Shown here: positions 34,937 to 45,607 of the stretch, in pieces | Position numbering within the stretch: position 1 is the stretch's first letter | How the letters are laid out: each line of letters opens with the position of its first letter | DNA from: Prinsepia uniflora | Taxonomy: Eukaryota > Streptophyta > Magnoliopsida > Rosales > Rosaceae | Direction of reading: 5' to 3' | Assembly: GCA_032719365.1 (NCBI GenBank) | Contig: CM064870.1 | Coordinates: 40,518,194-40,582,193, forward strand | Length of the DNA stretch: 64,000 nucleotides | Notes under the pieces: model-generated | The model's database searches: none | Told to the model about the DNA's origin: nothing | Seen by the model: the letters and a program-made list of their open reading frames with translations, nothing else | Made by a program: the position numbers and the translations under genes

Positions 34937-35225
34937 TGTCATATTGAGTTACCGGGGCTTAAATCCTTGGTATTTCAGTGTCATTATCCTCTCTATGGAC
35001 TATTTTAGCTTCCATGTCAACATGCTTGTATCTTTATGGGTAATATATTCACTTCTGATGAAACATGCTATCATATTGAGTTACCTGTGACTAAATCCTT
35101 GGTATTTCAATGTCATTATCCTCTCTCTATGTACTATTTTAGCTTTCAGGTCAACATGCTTGTATTTTTATGGGTTATGTATTCACTTCTAACGAAACAT
35201 GTTGTCATATATAGTTGCCTATGAC
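34937..35225 (+). repeat. Tandem duplication of about 134 bp in the MULE leader
   Basis: Two copies plus a short third start, each beginning CATATTGAGTTACC or similar and containing ATCCTTGGTATTTCA and GTCAACATGCTTGTAT. They lie just before the transposase-like frame. Confidence 0.85.
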
Positions 35226-35333
35226 TACTGCTAGATATAAACTTTGAGACTTCATGTCATTGTGCCAAAACTCTCCTGTAATTATGATCTATTAACTTTT
35301 TTGATTTGTTTTACTTAGCTATTTATTGGGTGA

Positions 35334-36763
35334 TTGTTGAATCCAAATGATATAGACTTATTCACTATGAAGATTCATTATGGTGGGACACTTTGTATAG
35401 AGGAGTTCAGTTGGTCTTACAATGGAGGTGAATTAGTGTACATAGATTGGTGCATAGTTGAGTTTATATCCATCTTGGAACTTATGTTTTTAGGGGCTGA
35501 GCTTGGTTATACCCCTAGTACCTTATCTATCTATTTTGTGGACTTCGATAGAGGTAAACTGATGAAAGTGCACTCGGATGTAGACTTATTCAGACTTTGT
35601 GTCAAGTATGCAAAGAGAAGGCAATGTGTACCTATTTATTTGAAATCTGGAGATGGTGATGGGATTAAACTACCAAAATATGTGGAGTTAGAAGAGGATC
35701 CTAGTGTTGAAGTGGTGAAGGGTAAGGTTATTCAGCAACCTAGTACTGAAGTGTTGAAGCGTGTTGCTATAAGAAGGGGATTTACAGAGCCATGTTATGT
35801 TAGGTCAAGTACAAGTAAGTGTGAAGATAATGATGGTGATTTTGATGATGATTCCAACAGTGATGCAAAAACACAAGAGGTTACTTTGGAAGCAGAGGAT
35901 GACAACTTGTTTCGAGCCTATGTAGACCCTGATGCTGCCTTTGATTGTGCACCTTCTAGTGGTGGTGCTGAGAATAAACAAGCAGGTGATAGACCAAGCT
36001 CTCCAAGGTTGGATTCATTTGATTCAGAACCAGAACTAGATGGTGGAGAAAAAGAGCAAGTAGATGGTAGGCAACATGAGCCTCCTCAGAAGAAATCAAG
36101 GATGAGGAAAGCTCGAGGTAGCCAGTTCAACCCTGAAACTGATATGAAAAATCCCCAACTCTAGGTTGGAATGAAGTTCTCAAGTAGAGCAATCTTCAGA
36201 GAGGCTGTGAGAACATATTCAGTGAATACTAAGAGGGGGCTTGTTTTCAAGAAGAATTGCTCAGATACAATTAGAGATGTATGTCTCAAAACTAAAGATG
36301 AAGGTTGTCCTTTCTTCATATATACCTCAAGGTTGAATCAGAGGGATTACTTTCAAGTGAAGAGTTTCCAAGGAGAACATAGATGTGGGGATGGAACTAC
36401 CAATTATCATGCTAACACCAGGTGGATGAAGGCAAAATACCTGAGGCACCTTACAAGTAAGAAGCGGGATCTAGGTGAATTCCAAGAAATGATAAATCAA
36501 GAAACAAGTTATAGTCCTAGTAAGACAACATGTTATAGGGTAAGAATGATGGTCTTTGAAAGTTTAGAAGGGACATACGTTAGCGAATATGGGAAGTTGA
36601 GAGATTATTGTGAAGAGCTTATTAGGGTAAACATTGGCAGCACAGTGAAGATCAAATCTGAGATTGAGGATGATGGTGAGCCAAGATTCCAAAAGGATTT
36701 ATGTGTACTTAGGTGTGTGCAAAGAGAGTTGGTTGAAAAGATGTAGGCCATTTATTGAAATGT
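35334..36763 (+). pseudogene. MuDR-type MULE transposase, N-terminal part, disrupted
   Basis: A 276-codon frame ends at a TAG (36162-36164). The frame then continues without shift for 191 more codons from 36171, so one nonsense change separates two halves. The first half has a folded N-terminal region, then an acidic linker rich in D/E. The second half has the MuDR DNA-binding domain signature (FSSRAIFREAVRTYSV, near the start) and CPFFIY. Near 36695 a frameshift is evident: the other frame reads YVYLGVCKESWLKRCRPF, matching the usual entry to the MULE catalytic core, and homology stops at about 36763. The DDE core and SWIM zinc finger are absent. The protein could at most bind DNA. Confidence 0.85.
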
Positions 36764-37080
36764 GGAAAAATGCTACTTTGACATGTAAAATGTGGAAAGA
36801 TGCTTTCAGAAGTGCCTTGGAATGAAGCTTTCACATGTGAACTGTGGAAAAATGTTTTCACATGCGCCTTGAAATGTTAAATGTAATTTTGAAATGTGAT
36901 TTGGAATTCAAATGTCAAATGTGGTGTGTTTGGCTTACAGTTTAGAACAGGGTGCAAAATAGGAATTCAAATTTACTATAGGGTATATCTAGAACTTGCA
37001 TATGAGTTTAGGGTGTAATAGAGAATTCAAATTTACTTATAGGGTGTAATTTGGAACTTTCAAATAAGTGTTGGAACTTT
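36764..37080 (+). other. Repetitive filler replacing the MULE catalytic region
   Basis: AATGTGGAAAAATGC-like words recur several times and TAGGGTGTAAT-like words follow. It stands exactly where the DDE core should be, so it marks an internal deletion with filler DNA. Confidence 0.6.
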
Positions 37081-37087
37081 CAAATAA

Positions 37088-38200
37088 GTGTTGGGTTGCA
37101 GCTATGCCTCGATCTCATTGAACATTTGACATGCAAGTTCCTATTATAGAGAAAGCTTAGGCTCTAAGAAAGAAAAGAAATGAGGCAAAAGATAGGTAGA
37201 AAGCAAAAGCTACCTCAACTACCAGGCAGTCAAGAACCACAAAACCTGCAACATAACTTGCTCCAGCCCTTGCAACACAACCTGCTCCAGACCCTGTAAC
37301 ACAACTTGCTTCAGTCCCTGCAACAGAATCTGCTCCAGTGTAACACCCTGATATTCGAGAAAGTGAAAAATGACTATTTTGCCCATAAAAGTCCAAAGTG
37401 TTGACTTTTAACTAGGACATCTTCTAGAAACCTCGAAATTTTCTGGATTTTTGAAGTAATTTTTTATTTTTGAATTTGAATATTATGAGAATGATTAGGG
37501 TTAAGCCTTGAGTTTAGTCAATGGTGATCCTTAATTATGAATATGTATTTTGTGGTATTAATTACTTGATATTGGGAAGATCTTGGCTATATTTATAGTT
37601 AGATATTAAGAGTAATGTGTCTATATCGCGAGTGAAAAGATGAATATTGAGGATTATGACTAAAAGTTTTAGTTTTAACTTTATTTGGACATAAGCCATT
37701 TGGTGAGTAACATTAATGATTGTATTGAAAGTATTTGATGATTTTAGAATATTTTATGATGGTTAGATTGGTGGTTTTGATAATTGTAATGAAATGACGA
37801 CATTAAAATGGTGATATACTATCATGAAGTTATTGATATACTTACAATTATTATACATAGTTATATGTCATCATGTTTAAATGTTGGGAAGTATTGAACA
37901 ACATAACAATAAAATTGGTTGAATAGATAAATTCCGCTACTTGTCGGGGTTAGTGGGTTGAACGTGGGTGGTAACCCCACAAGAGTAGTTTTAATTTAGT
38001 TAATCAGTAAGATCCCTTGTCCGACAATACTTTTCAGACGAGAGCAAGATCAGGGACGGGCACTATCATCCAGCCCCTGCACAATCCTTTTCCAACTGTC
38101 TACACCCCGAATGAACTTGGAAAGTCTTCTGGAAATTCGACACAGTCACTCACAGACTATAACACCAACATCTTCCTTAATTCAAGCTAATCCACCGAAT
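37088..38200 (+). pseudogene. Possible C-terminal tail of the MULE transposase, split by an LTR
   Basis: 37160-37338 reads in one frame as a K/R-rich stretch followed by a Pro-Ala-Thr-Gln-rich tail with one stop. After the solo LTR is removed, reading continues at 38074 with similar Pro/Ala residues. Low-complexity tails of this kind are common in plant MULE proteins, but there is no diagnostic motif. Confidence 0.45.
37339..38068 (+). mobile_element. Short solo LTR (730 bp) inside the MULE
   Basis: Starts TGTAACACCC, ends CACTATCA, and is flanked by a perfect 5-bp duplication TCCAG (37334-37338 and 38069-38073). CAGACGAGAGCAAGATC near its 3' end resembles the CAGACGAGAGTAGGATC word in the gypsy LTR at 27020, so the families are related. 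Confidence 0.9.
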
Positions 38201-39734
38201 AAATTGAGGTACAAATCCCTAGCAAAGAGGAATAATTATACGATTTTCTACAGGTCTACTAACAATGGCCTTGTGTAGTTTGTCCTTATTTTGTGCAGTT
38301 TGGCCTTACTTATAAGTTCAGGTACAATTAGGTTGGCCAAATGTAGATAGTAAAGTTTATGTAGGCATGCTTCTTTTGGAGTCAATCGAGCTATCTTGCT
38401 TTTGCATTCATTATATCTTTGTTACTTTAGAATCAATGTAGATGCAAGTCATTGTTGCTTTTAGATTCAATGAAAGTTTGTCTTTTTTTTTACTCGAGTA
38501 AACTTTATTGGTTTTAGACTTAATTTAGCAAAGTTACTGGAAAGAGTAACCAAGTAAAGTAACTTAGAAGAGTTCCGTAAAGTCATTCCTTACAACAATT
38601 GTTATAAGCCTTCTTATAATAATAGATTCCATCAACACTACCTAACGATCTAGAATCTAACACAAAATTGGATTTGTTGGGCATTACAATATTACATCTA
38701 CCTCACGCCTTCATCACAATCATCACAATCTAGGATACAATGAGAACTACCCACAACTTCCTTGTCCTAGCTCTGCTCTTCCTAAGTTCATCTTCTAATA
38801 TCCCAGTCTTCCTCGATAGCCCCGGTATAGTTGACTTGCATCTATGACAGTTATTAGGATTATACCATTCCCAAAACCCACAATTGCCTCCCTGCAATCA
38901 ATATAACACATCTTATAAACTAAAATTAACCAAGATTCAACATTCAATGTAACAAGCCTAAATTTTACCTCTTTGCATCAAAAACCCACAATCACATCCA
39001 ACAATCAATGTGACAAGCCTAAATTCAACATTCAAACCAAAAACCCTAAATTCAACACTCACTCAAACCAAATCAATGTCCAGACCTTAATCACCAAACT
39101 CAACAAAAAAAAAACTCATAAATCAACCCAGAAACTGAATCAATCATTACCCCAGTTACTAGACAAACTTGGAATCGCCTCCCAGGATGTCTATCGATCA
39201 AAGATGTCCTCTCCTTGTAGGTTTTTCCATATAAACACATCTTGACTTCAATGTTGTTCAGCATCGCTTCAACGTTGTTCATCCCTTTTGACGTAGCTAG
39301 GTTTCTTATGACCAAGAGAAAGAGCAAAGATCGAAGATGAAGAATGAAGAACGAAGATGAAGAACGAAGACGAAGAATAAAGATGAAGATCGAATATAAA
39401 GAATACGATATTGACTAATGAATGTTCCACTAACGAGATTGAAGAACGAAATGAAGAAGACGAGACGAACGAAAAACAAGAATGAAGAATGACGATGAAG
39501 ACGAAGACGAAGAAAGTAGATGAAGAAGGCAAAGTTTGGGGATTTAGGGATTGAGATATGTGAAAGAGATTGGGGATTTAAGCATTCATTTACGAATTTG
39601 GAGATAATCGAGACAAAAATATGCCAAGGAATTTGGGGATTTAAGGTTTGATCAAACTTCCAATTATGCCCTTATATGACTTGTATCCTTGTCGTCCATC
39701 TCAGCTCCATGTAAGCACCGCATCAAATATTAGA
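38074..39734 (+). other. 3' region of the MULE
   Basis: No gene seen. 39310-39520 is a GAAGA/AACGAAGA-rich degenerate minisatellite whose opposite strand makes a poly-Ser/Phe frame. The rest is AT-rich up to the right inverted repeat. Confidence 0.6.
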
Positions 39735-39883
39735 CCTTCAGTTGATAGGAATAATGGAGAAACACTGATTTGCAACAACTAGGTGATTTCAGCGTGAACT
39801 TAACACCTATAACGAGAATAGGGTGCAAAGTGTCACCTTAGTTCGTGAATATGGTGCATCTGAAGTAAAAAGCCAAAAAAAAA

Positions 39884-40514
39884 TAGAGGAAGGCCGATGA
39901 AGTCCACAAGAAACAAATGTGCACCACATCCATTTAAGATTTTTTCCTTCTCTCTTACTCTCTAACACAGACAAAATATCCAAGGAGTTTGCACAGCCCT
40001 AGGCGACAAAGGGCGATGAAGGCTACAAGAATGTCATGCCCACTGGAAGACTGCTTAACTACCTTTACTGTCGTCCTAGGCCAGGTATCTTCTCACTCCA
40101 TCTAAATTTCTCGACTCTAAATGATCTCTGAACCTAATTGAGTCATGGATCTGACTCGTTCGTTCCATATATCAATTTTTTCAGTGTACCCATATGCTTA
40201 TTCATCAATTTGTCTTTTTTGTTATTGATTTAGATCTGTAGATTTCTTTGTTATTGTTTCAATTTTGATGTTTGATTCTAGATATTTATTTTATTTTTCA
40301 ATTTGAGGTTACTTAAAGTTTTGAAGGCATCAAATATTTTCTGGGTTATTCAAAGCTTTGAGGTTTCAAGTATGCTTGAGGTGTTTCCTAGTGCCAAGTT
40401 TTGTGTAGCATATGAAAAATGAGTTTTTGCTAATCTTCTAATGGGCGCTAAGGTTGTTTTCTTGTCTGGTTATAGGTAGTTGTGAGATGGTGGTGGATTC
40501 TGTCAATGCATTTG
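39884..40514 (+). other. CACTA interior, possible captured intron/exon sequence
   Basis: T-rich stretches with GT/AG-compatible signals lie before the IQD-like exon. A TTATAG acceptor-like site is near 40480. No first exon can be assigned. Confidence 0.4.
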
Positions 40515-40519
40515 CTGCT

Positions 40520-41520
40520 TGTCAGGACCCGAACCTCTTCTGTCAGGTCCCGATTCATCTAGCATGATATTGTCCGCTTTGGGCCTCGCCCTCACGGTTT
40601 TGTTTTCGGGAGCTCACGGTGCAACTTCCCAGGGGGTCACCCATCTGGAATTGCACCAGCCTCAACTCGCTTAACTTTGGGGTTCCAATCCCCCCCAAAG
40701 CCACTGAGCTCCCAAAAGGCCTCATCTAAACCAGAGACGTGCACCTGCACGCTCTATCTAGCATGATATTGTCCTCTTTAGGCGCACCTGCGCCCGCAAG
40801 GTTTTGTTCCTGGGAGCTCACGCCTGGAAGGTAACCACCTTAACCAGCGCAGCCAAGGGAGGCCTCATGCTAGATAGGTGTGTGCCTACACCTTTAAGGC
40901 ACACCACCATTCCCTTCCCAGACCATTCCCCCCTCGCAGGAATGTGGGATCGTTCACCGTTCACTCCAGGACACGGGTCTTACAATCCACCCCCCTTAGG
41001 GCCCAGCGTCCTCGCTGGCACACTTCCCGGTCGGGGTCTGGCTCTGATACCAAATTGTCAGGACCCGAACCTCTTCTGTCAGGTCCCGATTCATCTAGCA
41101 TGATATTGTCCGCTTTGGGCCTCGCCCTCACGGTTTTGTTTTCGGGAGCTCACGGTGCAACTTCCCAGGGGGTCACCCATCTGGAATTGCACCAGCCTCA
41201 ACTCGCTTAACTTTGGAGTTCCAATCCCCCCCAAAGCCACTGAGCTCCCAAAAGGCCTCATCTAAACCAGAGACGTGCACCTGCACGCTCTATCTAGCAT
41301 GATATTGTCCTCTTTAGGCGCACCTGCGCCCGCAAGGTTTTGTTCCTGGGAGCTCACGCCTGGAAGGTAACCACCTTAACCAGCGCAGCCAAGGGAGGCC
41401 TCATGCTAGATAGGTGTGTGCCTACACCTTTAAGGCACACCACCATTCCCTTCCCAGACCATTCCCCCCTCGCAGGAATGTGGGATCGTTCACCGTTCAC
41501 TCCAGGACACGGGTCTTACA
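40520..41520 (-). mobile_element. Cassandra TRIM retrotransposon, copy 2 (young)
   Basis: LTRs 40520-40984 and 41056-41520 are both 465 bp, and I find one difference between them (near 40681/41217). The 71-bp interior carries, on the minus strand, the primer site TTGGTATCAGAGCCA next to one LTR and the PPT CCCTAAGGGGGGTGG next to the other. The target duplication CTGCT (40515-40519, 41521-41525) is perfect. It is the cleanest short element in the window. Confidence 0.96.
40611..41222 (-). repeat. 5S rRNA-derived blocks in Cassandra copy 2 (40611-40686, 41147-41222)
   Basis: Minus-strand reading gives AAGTTAAGCGAGTTGAGGC (box A region of 5S) and, 15-20 bases on, GATGGGTGACCCCCTGGGAA (box C region). 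Promoter-region spacing resembles genuine 5S genes, while the flanks do not, as known for Cassandra. Confidence 0.9.
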
Positions 41521-42015
41521 CTGCTGCCACGACAACTCTAGTCCGAACTCAACCCAAGGATTTCAAGGTGATCAAGAAAGAATGGGCTACTATTCGAATT
41601 CAAGCTGTCTTTTGGGGATTCTTAATAAGTAATCCTATATGAGTTTTCCATAGTAGACTGGGATAAGAGGATTTTGCATAACCGTGGTGTTCTTCTAAAG
41701 CTCGAGGTGATCTATTTCCCAATATATCAGCGAAATTGTTTAGGTAGACTGGTTAGGATTAGGAACTTCAAGCAGTTTTTATGTTGTATCTTGGCAGCTC
41801 TATAGTTTTGGTTATGGTACAGTAGTAACTTTGACGATACAAATACTATATTGTTCATGCATTTTCTCTTTCTTATTGTTATTCTATCTCTATATATTTT
41901 ACTTCCTCGACTGGTATTTGACAATTTTCATTTTTCTTCTTAACACTTTAATTAGTGTGGAACTGTTTAAAGAGTAATGGTTGATAACATTTGATTTGTA
42001 TGTTCTTATTGCTAG

Positions 42016-42881
42016 ACGGAAGTGGGGAAAATGGTTGAAACACAAGCTAACTTGGAGTAGCCCTCATCATTTGGCCTAGAAGCCCACGGGCTTATGGGTA
42101 CCCGATAGGCCCGATGACAAAAAGCCCGATATGGGCCGTGGGCCGGCCCGGCCCGCATGTTGACGGGCTGGAATTAGGCTTAGGGTATTCAAGCCCGCTA
42201 GGCCCGATAGGCCCGAGCCCGATAAAGCCTGGTAAGCCCAGCCCGACCCGCCCAGGTAAACCCGACCCATAAGCCCGAAAATATAAAATAATTATAAATT
42301 AAGAATTGATACCCAGTCCAATCTTGTTACTACTATCATAGCCAAAATCAAAAACTCCAACCAAATCTCAACCTAGTGTCATTTAAAAGCCCAATGCCCA
42401 AACCAAACCCTAACCCTAAATTCAAAAAAACTCACTAGGTCTCTGACTCTCTTATCGACCTCCTTATCCTATCTCGGCTTTATGGTCGAAAAGTTAAGTC
42501 AATTCTCCAAATCCAATAGTACCCCTCCTTCGCTTATTTCAATATTCGATAATAATATTTAAGCTCAACTCACCTTTTTTTTTTTTATTACAATTAGGTA
42601 GGTACAAATGGGCTTAGTAGGCCCGGCCCAAGTGGGCTTAGTAGACTCGACCCGTAAAGCCCGATAAAGCCCGGCCCAAACCCGGCCCGACAAAGGGCAT
42701 GGGCTTTCATATTTATGATCAAACCCGCCCGACCTGGCCCGGTATTTTTTAAATTATGAAATAGGCCCGGCCCGGCCCGGTCCAAGCCCAAAATTTTTGG
42801 GCCGGGCTTGCCCTACCCGGCCCAATGACGAGGCCTAACTTGGAGCGGCAACTAGAATTAATTGAGACCCATAAGGACGAG
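42016..42881 (+). pseudogene. Captured nucleoporin NUP62-like exon, split by a hAT MITE
   Basis: 42016-42057 plus 42846-42881 form one open 78-base exon when the MITE and its duplicate are ignored. It is bounded by CTAG before and GAG|GTAA after, a good acceptor and donor. It encodes a segment containing VETQANLERQLELIETH, which closely resembles the coiled-coil C-terminal region of plant NUP62/NSP1-type nucleoporins. The exon is too short to act alone. It indicates transduplication of a host gene fragment by the CACTA. Confidence 0.6.
42058..42837. mobile_element. hAT-type MITE, GGCCCG-rich, with perfect 8-bp duplication
   Basis: Ends TAGCCCTCATCATTTGGCC and, reversed, TAGGCCTCGTCATTGGGCC form the inverted repeat. 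Flanks ACTTGGAG (42050-42057 and 42838-42845) are identical. Dense GGCCCG/CGGGCC repeats fill both arms. No frame. Confidence 0.92.
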
Positions 42882-42892
42882 GTAATTTTAGC

Positions 42893-43360
42893 CCATGTTC
42901 AAAACAGCGCTAGACGCTTCTAGGACGGTCGATAGTGGTCTAACACTTAGGTTAAACAAGGCCTAGGCGGTTTTTTCTTTAAAGACAATTTTCAACAAAT
43001 TAATAATATATTGAATACTATAAAATAATTTCATAACAAAAATTAATTTCCTAGATAAATAAATTGAGTTGAGAATCATAAATGTTGAAAATGTAAGTTC
43101 TTTATTAATTTTATTATATAACATTTTATGTTTTTTAATTTATTATCTTTGTTTCAATTAATACTTATATTATTAACTAAGTATTTAATAAATAAAATAA
43201 CTTAAATAATTAAATATATATAAGAACTTATATAACTATATTTATATATATGGATGTACACGTAAATCTACCTATGCTCCTAGTCATTATGTGGGAGGGT
43301 TTCTCACCGAGCGCCTAGGCACCGCCTAGACATGCTAAGTTGACGCCATTTTGAACATTG
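42893..43360. mobile_element. Second hAT-type MITE
   Basis: Ends CCATGTTCAAAA and, reversed, CAATGTTCAAAA, with subterminal GCGCTAG/CTAGGCG words. Flanks ATTTTAGC (42885-42892) and CTTTTAGC (43361-43368) agree at 7 of 8 bases. The middle is AT-rich. It sits just downstream of the NUP62-like exon, in what would be its intron. Confidence 0.8.
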
Positions 43361-43368
43361 CTTTTAGC

Positions 43369-44689
43369 AGTCTTTGTATATTTACTTTTCATTGTTATAT
43401 ATGTTATTGCTAAGCACTTCCATTGTGTCAGTCTTGGTAAATATAGCCTATAATGATGTATTTCAGCTATTTCCATGATATGTGAAGTTCCTCTTTTAGT
43501 TTTTGGAGATTCTTTTTCTATGCCCAGTAGTCTATAATTCATTCCCTTGACAGAAACACATTGAGGAATGAGGATTAAACAATACAATATTAAACATCAT
43601 TATCTGTTTGTTATTTCAACTGTTTGTTCTAGGCCCAATGGTCTGTAATTGTTTTGGGGGGTAGTCCTTGCAATTAGATATCCTTTAAATTTTGTTTTGT
43701 GTTTGTTAAGTCAGATCGTAACCTTCGACAAGCCCTAGTCACCTGAAGGTATACTTTCCCCATTGTACGCCTAAAATATAACAGTTTTCTATAGATCGAC
43801 CACAGAAGTTTCAAATATAAGCACAATAAGAATCCTTCTTTTGCATATAATATTAGGTTGATAAAGATTTGCAAAACATAGAAGAATAAGGTGAGAGTAT
43901 ATGCAAGGACGAGCGTGGATTAGTTCTCGGTGATGATGCGACATCCACTAGAGATGCCATGTGAGTTCTTGCACTACTACTTTTGTGTTTTCGTCTGATG
44001 AAAAATTTCTAGAAGCTAGGCTACCAATTTTTGACCACTTGCACAAGTTATTTGCCTGTCCAGTATTATATTTGTCTGTTGCATTGAGAATTCTGTAGAT
44101 CTTGGGTTACCATTCCTGAAATCAAGAATGTGCGTTATTCTCCTTCTAAAGTAATTTCGTGACTTGGCATGGATATAGGGTTTGGACCCCAATAGCATGG
44201 AGTGGTTATGGTAATCGAAATCCTTTATAAGGTTTTTTGTACTTTTGTCATACCAGTGTATGTATATACCCATGCACACTAAGGTTTTGTTTAAAAAAAA
44301 AAATCCATTCCAGTGTTGGTCACATTTTTTTGTCCTTCTTGCAAGAATTGGTATATTTTTATGAAAGGATTTTATATTTTCGTTTAACTATAATGTTTAC
44401 TAAAATAATGTCTATTATGAATATTTTTAGATTTTGGAAATTTGGATAGGTGTACATTGAGATGGTGTGATGAGTATAATCGATACTATTTTTATTTTTT
44501 TTTGCCAAGTTACAATTTATGAATTATTCTCTGTAAGTTTTGGTATAATTTCTTTTTTCTTGAATACCCCTTTGTAAATTAGTTCATTCTTTCTTATTCA
44601 ATCTACTATACAATATATGTAATAGGTATTGATTAGTTTGCAAATGGAAATTAAAAATAATAAATGATTGAATATTAAAAAAAAATTAC
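43369..44689 (+). other. Right interior of the CACTA, no gene seen
   Basis: AT-rich, intron-like sequence between the MITEs and the right subterminal repeats. I looked for later NUP62-like exons and did not recognise any. Confidence 0.5.
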
Positions 44690-44944
44690 AATGAGGGCGC
44701 ACAAAGCATGCCTAAAATGCCAATATTTATGGTGTGCAATGTGTGCTTTCATAAGTTGTGTGAAACTCTTTTAAGGTGTGCATTGTGTGCCTTAAATACT
44801 AGTATTTACGGCATGCCTCGGGCCCCTTAAATAGTAGTATTATAGCGTGTGATCCGCGCCTTAAATATCAATACTTAAGGCGTGCCGTAAAAATCCTTTT
44901 AAGGCGCCCATTACACACCATAAAAAGCCTCTTTTGGTGTAGTG

Positions 44945-45607
44945 TCCAAGGAACTCGCACCCACCATGGAAAGCCTTGGCTCGTGTGACAAACTTACCAC
45001 CGGATTACCTTCTCGTGCAATGGGCGCCTAACATCTAGGCCTTAACATGTCTTGCCCGGATGTTAAATAAAGCACTCCAAGAAGGTAACCTAGCCAAGGT
45101 GTGCACTCTTAAACTGTACATTTTTGTTTTGTGTTCAAAGTTCTGTTTTTCCCGTGCATATATATCATTCTTCATTGTCATGGTTCATATTTTAAAACAT
45201 TGAGGACAATGTATGATTTATGTGTGGGGTGAGGATTTAACTTGGTATATGTTTGCAAAACAGGTTTAGGGGGTAAGTAAAACGTTTGTGGGTTTTCTTT
45301 AGGAGCTAAAACACACATAGCCTATATCACATCTCATAAACACCTTGAGTTCACGGTTATGACATGTTCCTTGATTTTTGTGAGTTTATTTTCAGTTCTT
45401 GGTTCGTATTAACTTGTTGATGCATGATTTCTAGCATCCTCTGTGTTAAGTAAAACGTTTGTGGGTATCGTGCTGCTATAACCCTCAGGAGACAAAACTC
45501 TTCCTACTAGGTGAACCTAGAGGTCTAAATGTTTATCTTAACTTGATCGAGTCTTTTGTCTTTCTGTTTTTCTCGAGCACTAGCAAAATATAGCTTTTGG
45601 GGTATTT
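44945..45607 (+). other. Athila-3 3' non-coding region
   Basis: Continues from 29909 across the CACTA. GAGGACAATGTATGATTTATGTGTGGGG (two short words, about 45203-45230) corresponds to the internal PPT-like block of Athila-1. A decayed PPT TTTTGGGGTATT precedes the LTR. Confidence 0.7.

Larger units (their letters stand above)
30286..39874 (+). mobile_element. Mutator-like element (MULE) nested in the CACTA
   Basis: Ends GG(A/C)TTTTT begin long inverted repeats of about 140 bp: left 30286-30354 plus 34054-34125 (split by inserts), right about 39735-39874. The shared block GTTGCAAATCAGTGTTTCTCC is near 34086 and, reversed, near 39757. Flanks TAAACAAAA (30277-30285) and AAAAAAAAA (39875-39883) agree at 8 of 9 bases, compatible with a 9-bp MULE duplication. 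The coding remnant at 35334-36763 is a MuDR-type transposase start. Confidence 0.8.
40484..41630 (+). pseudogene. Captured IQD-like exon, split by a Cassandra element
   Basis: If the Cassandra insertion (40520-41520) and one duplicate copy are ignored, an open stretch runs from 40484 to about 41620. It encodes an Ala-rich segment followed by KKEWATIRIQAVFWGFL. This resembles plant IQ67-domain (IQD) calmodulin-binding proteins, where an EEWAAIRIQ-type segment opens the IQ motif. The conserved Arg of the motif is Trp here and the remaining IQ repeats are missing. I infer a gene fragment carried by the CACTA. The family call rests on one short motif. Confidence 0.5.
29910..44944. mobile_element. 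CACTA (En/Spm) DNA transposon, 15 kb, non-autonomous
   Basis: Left end CACTACACCAAAATAGGC (29910) and right end, reversed, CACTACACCAAAAGAGGC (44944) form the classic CACTA inverted repeat. Both sides have the 3-bp duplication TCC (29907-29909, 44945-44947). Subterminal arrays of AAGGCGCGCA/TGCGCCTTAAAA-like units fill about 29930-30170 and 44690-44930. I see no TNP2-type transposase. The interior holds a MULE, a Cassandra element, two hAT MITEs and apparent host-gene exons. Flanking Athila-3 sequence continues on both sides. Confidence 0.93.

Noticed and set aside
39269..39532. Minus-strand Ser/Phe/Val-rich 87-codon frame with hydrophobic stretches
   Set aside because: It is the complement of a degenerate GAAGA minisatellite; low-complexity translation, not a membrane protein gene.
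40611..40686. Genuine 5S rRNA gene
   Set aside because: Only the promoter-like core matches; the 5' and 3' thirds of 5S rRNA are missing and the block sits within an LTR twice.
40520..41520. Possible assembly duplication because two 465-bp blocks are almost identical
   Set aside because: The 71-bp spacer holds a primer site and PPT in the right places, and CTGCT flanks the whole unit, so it is a bona fide two-LTR element.
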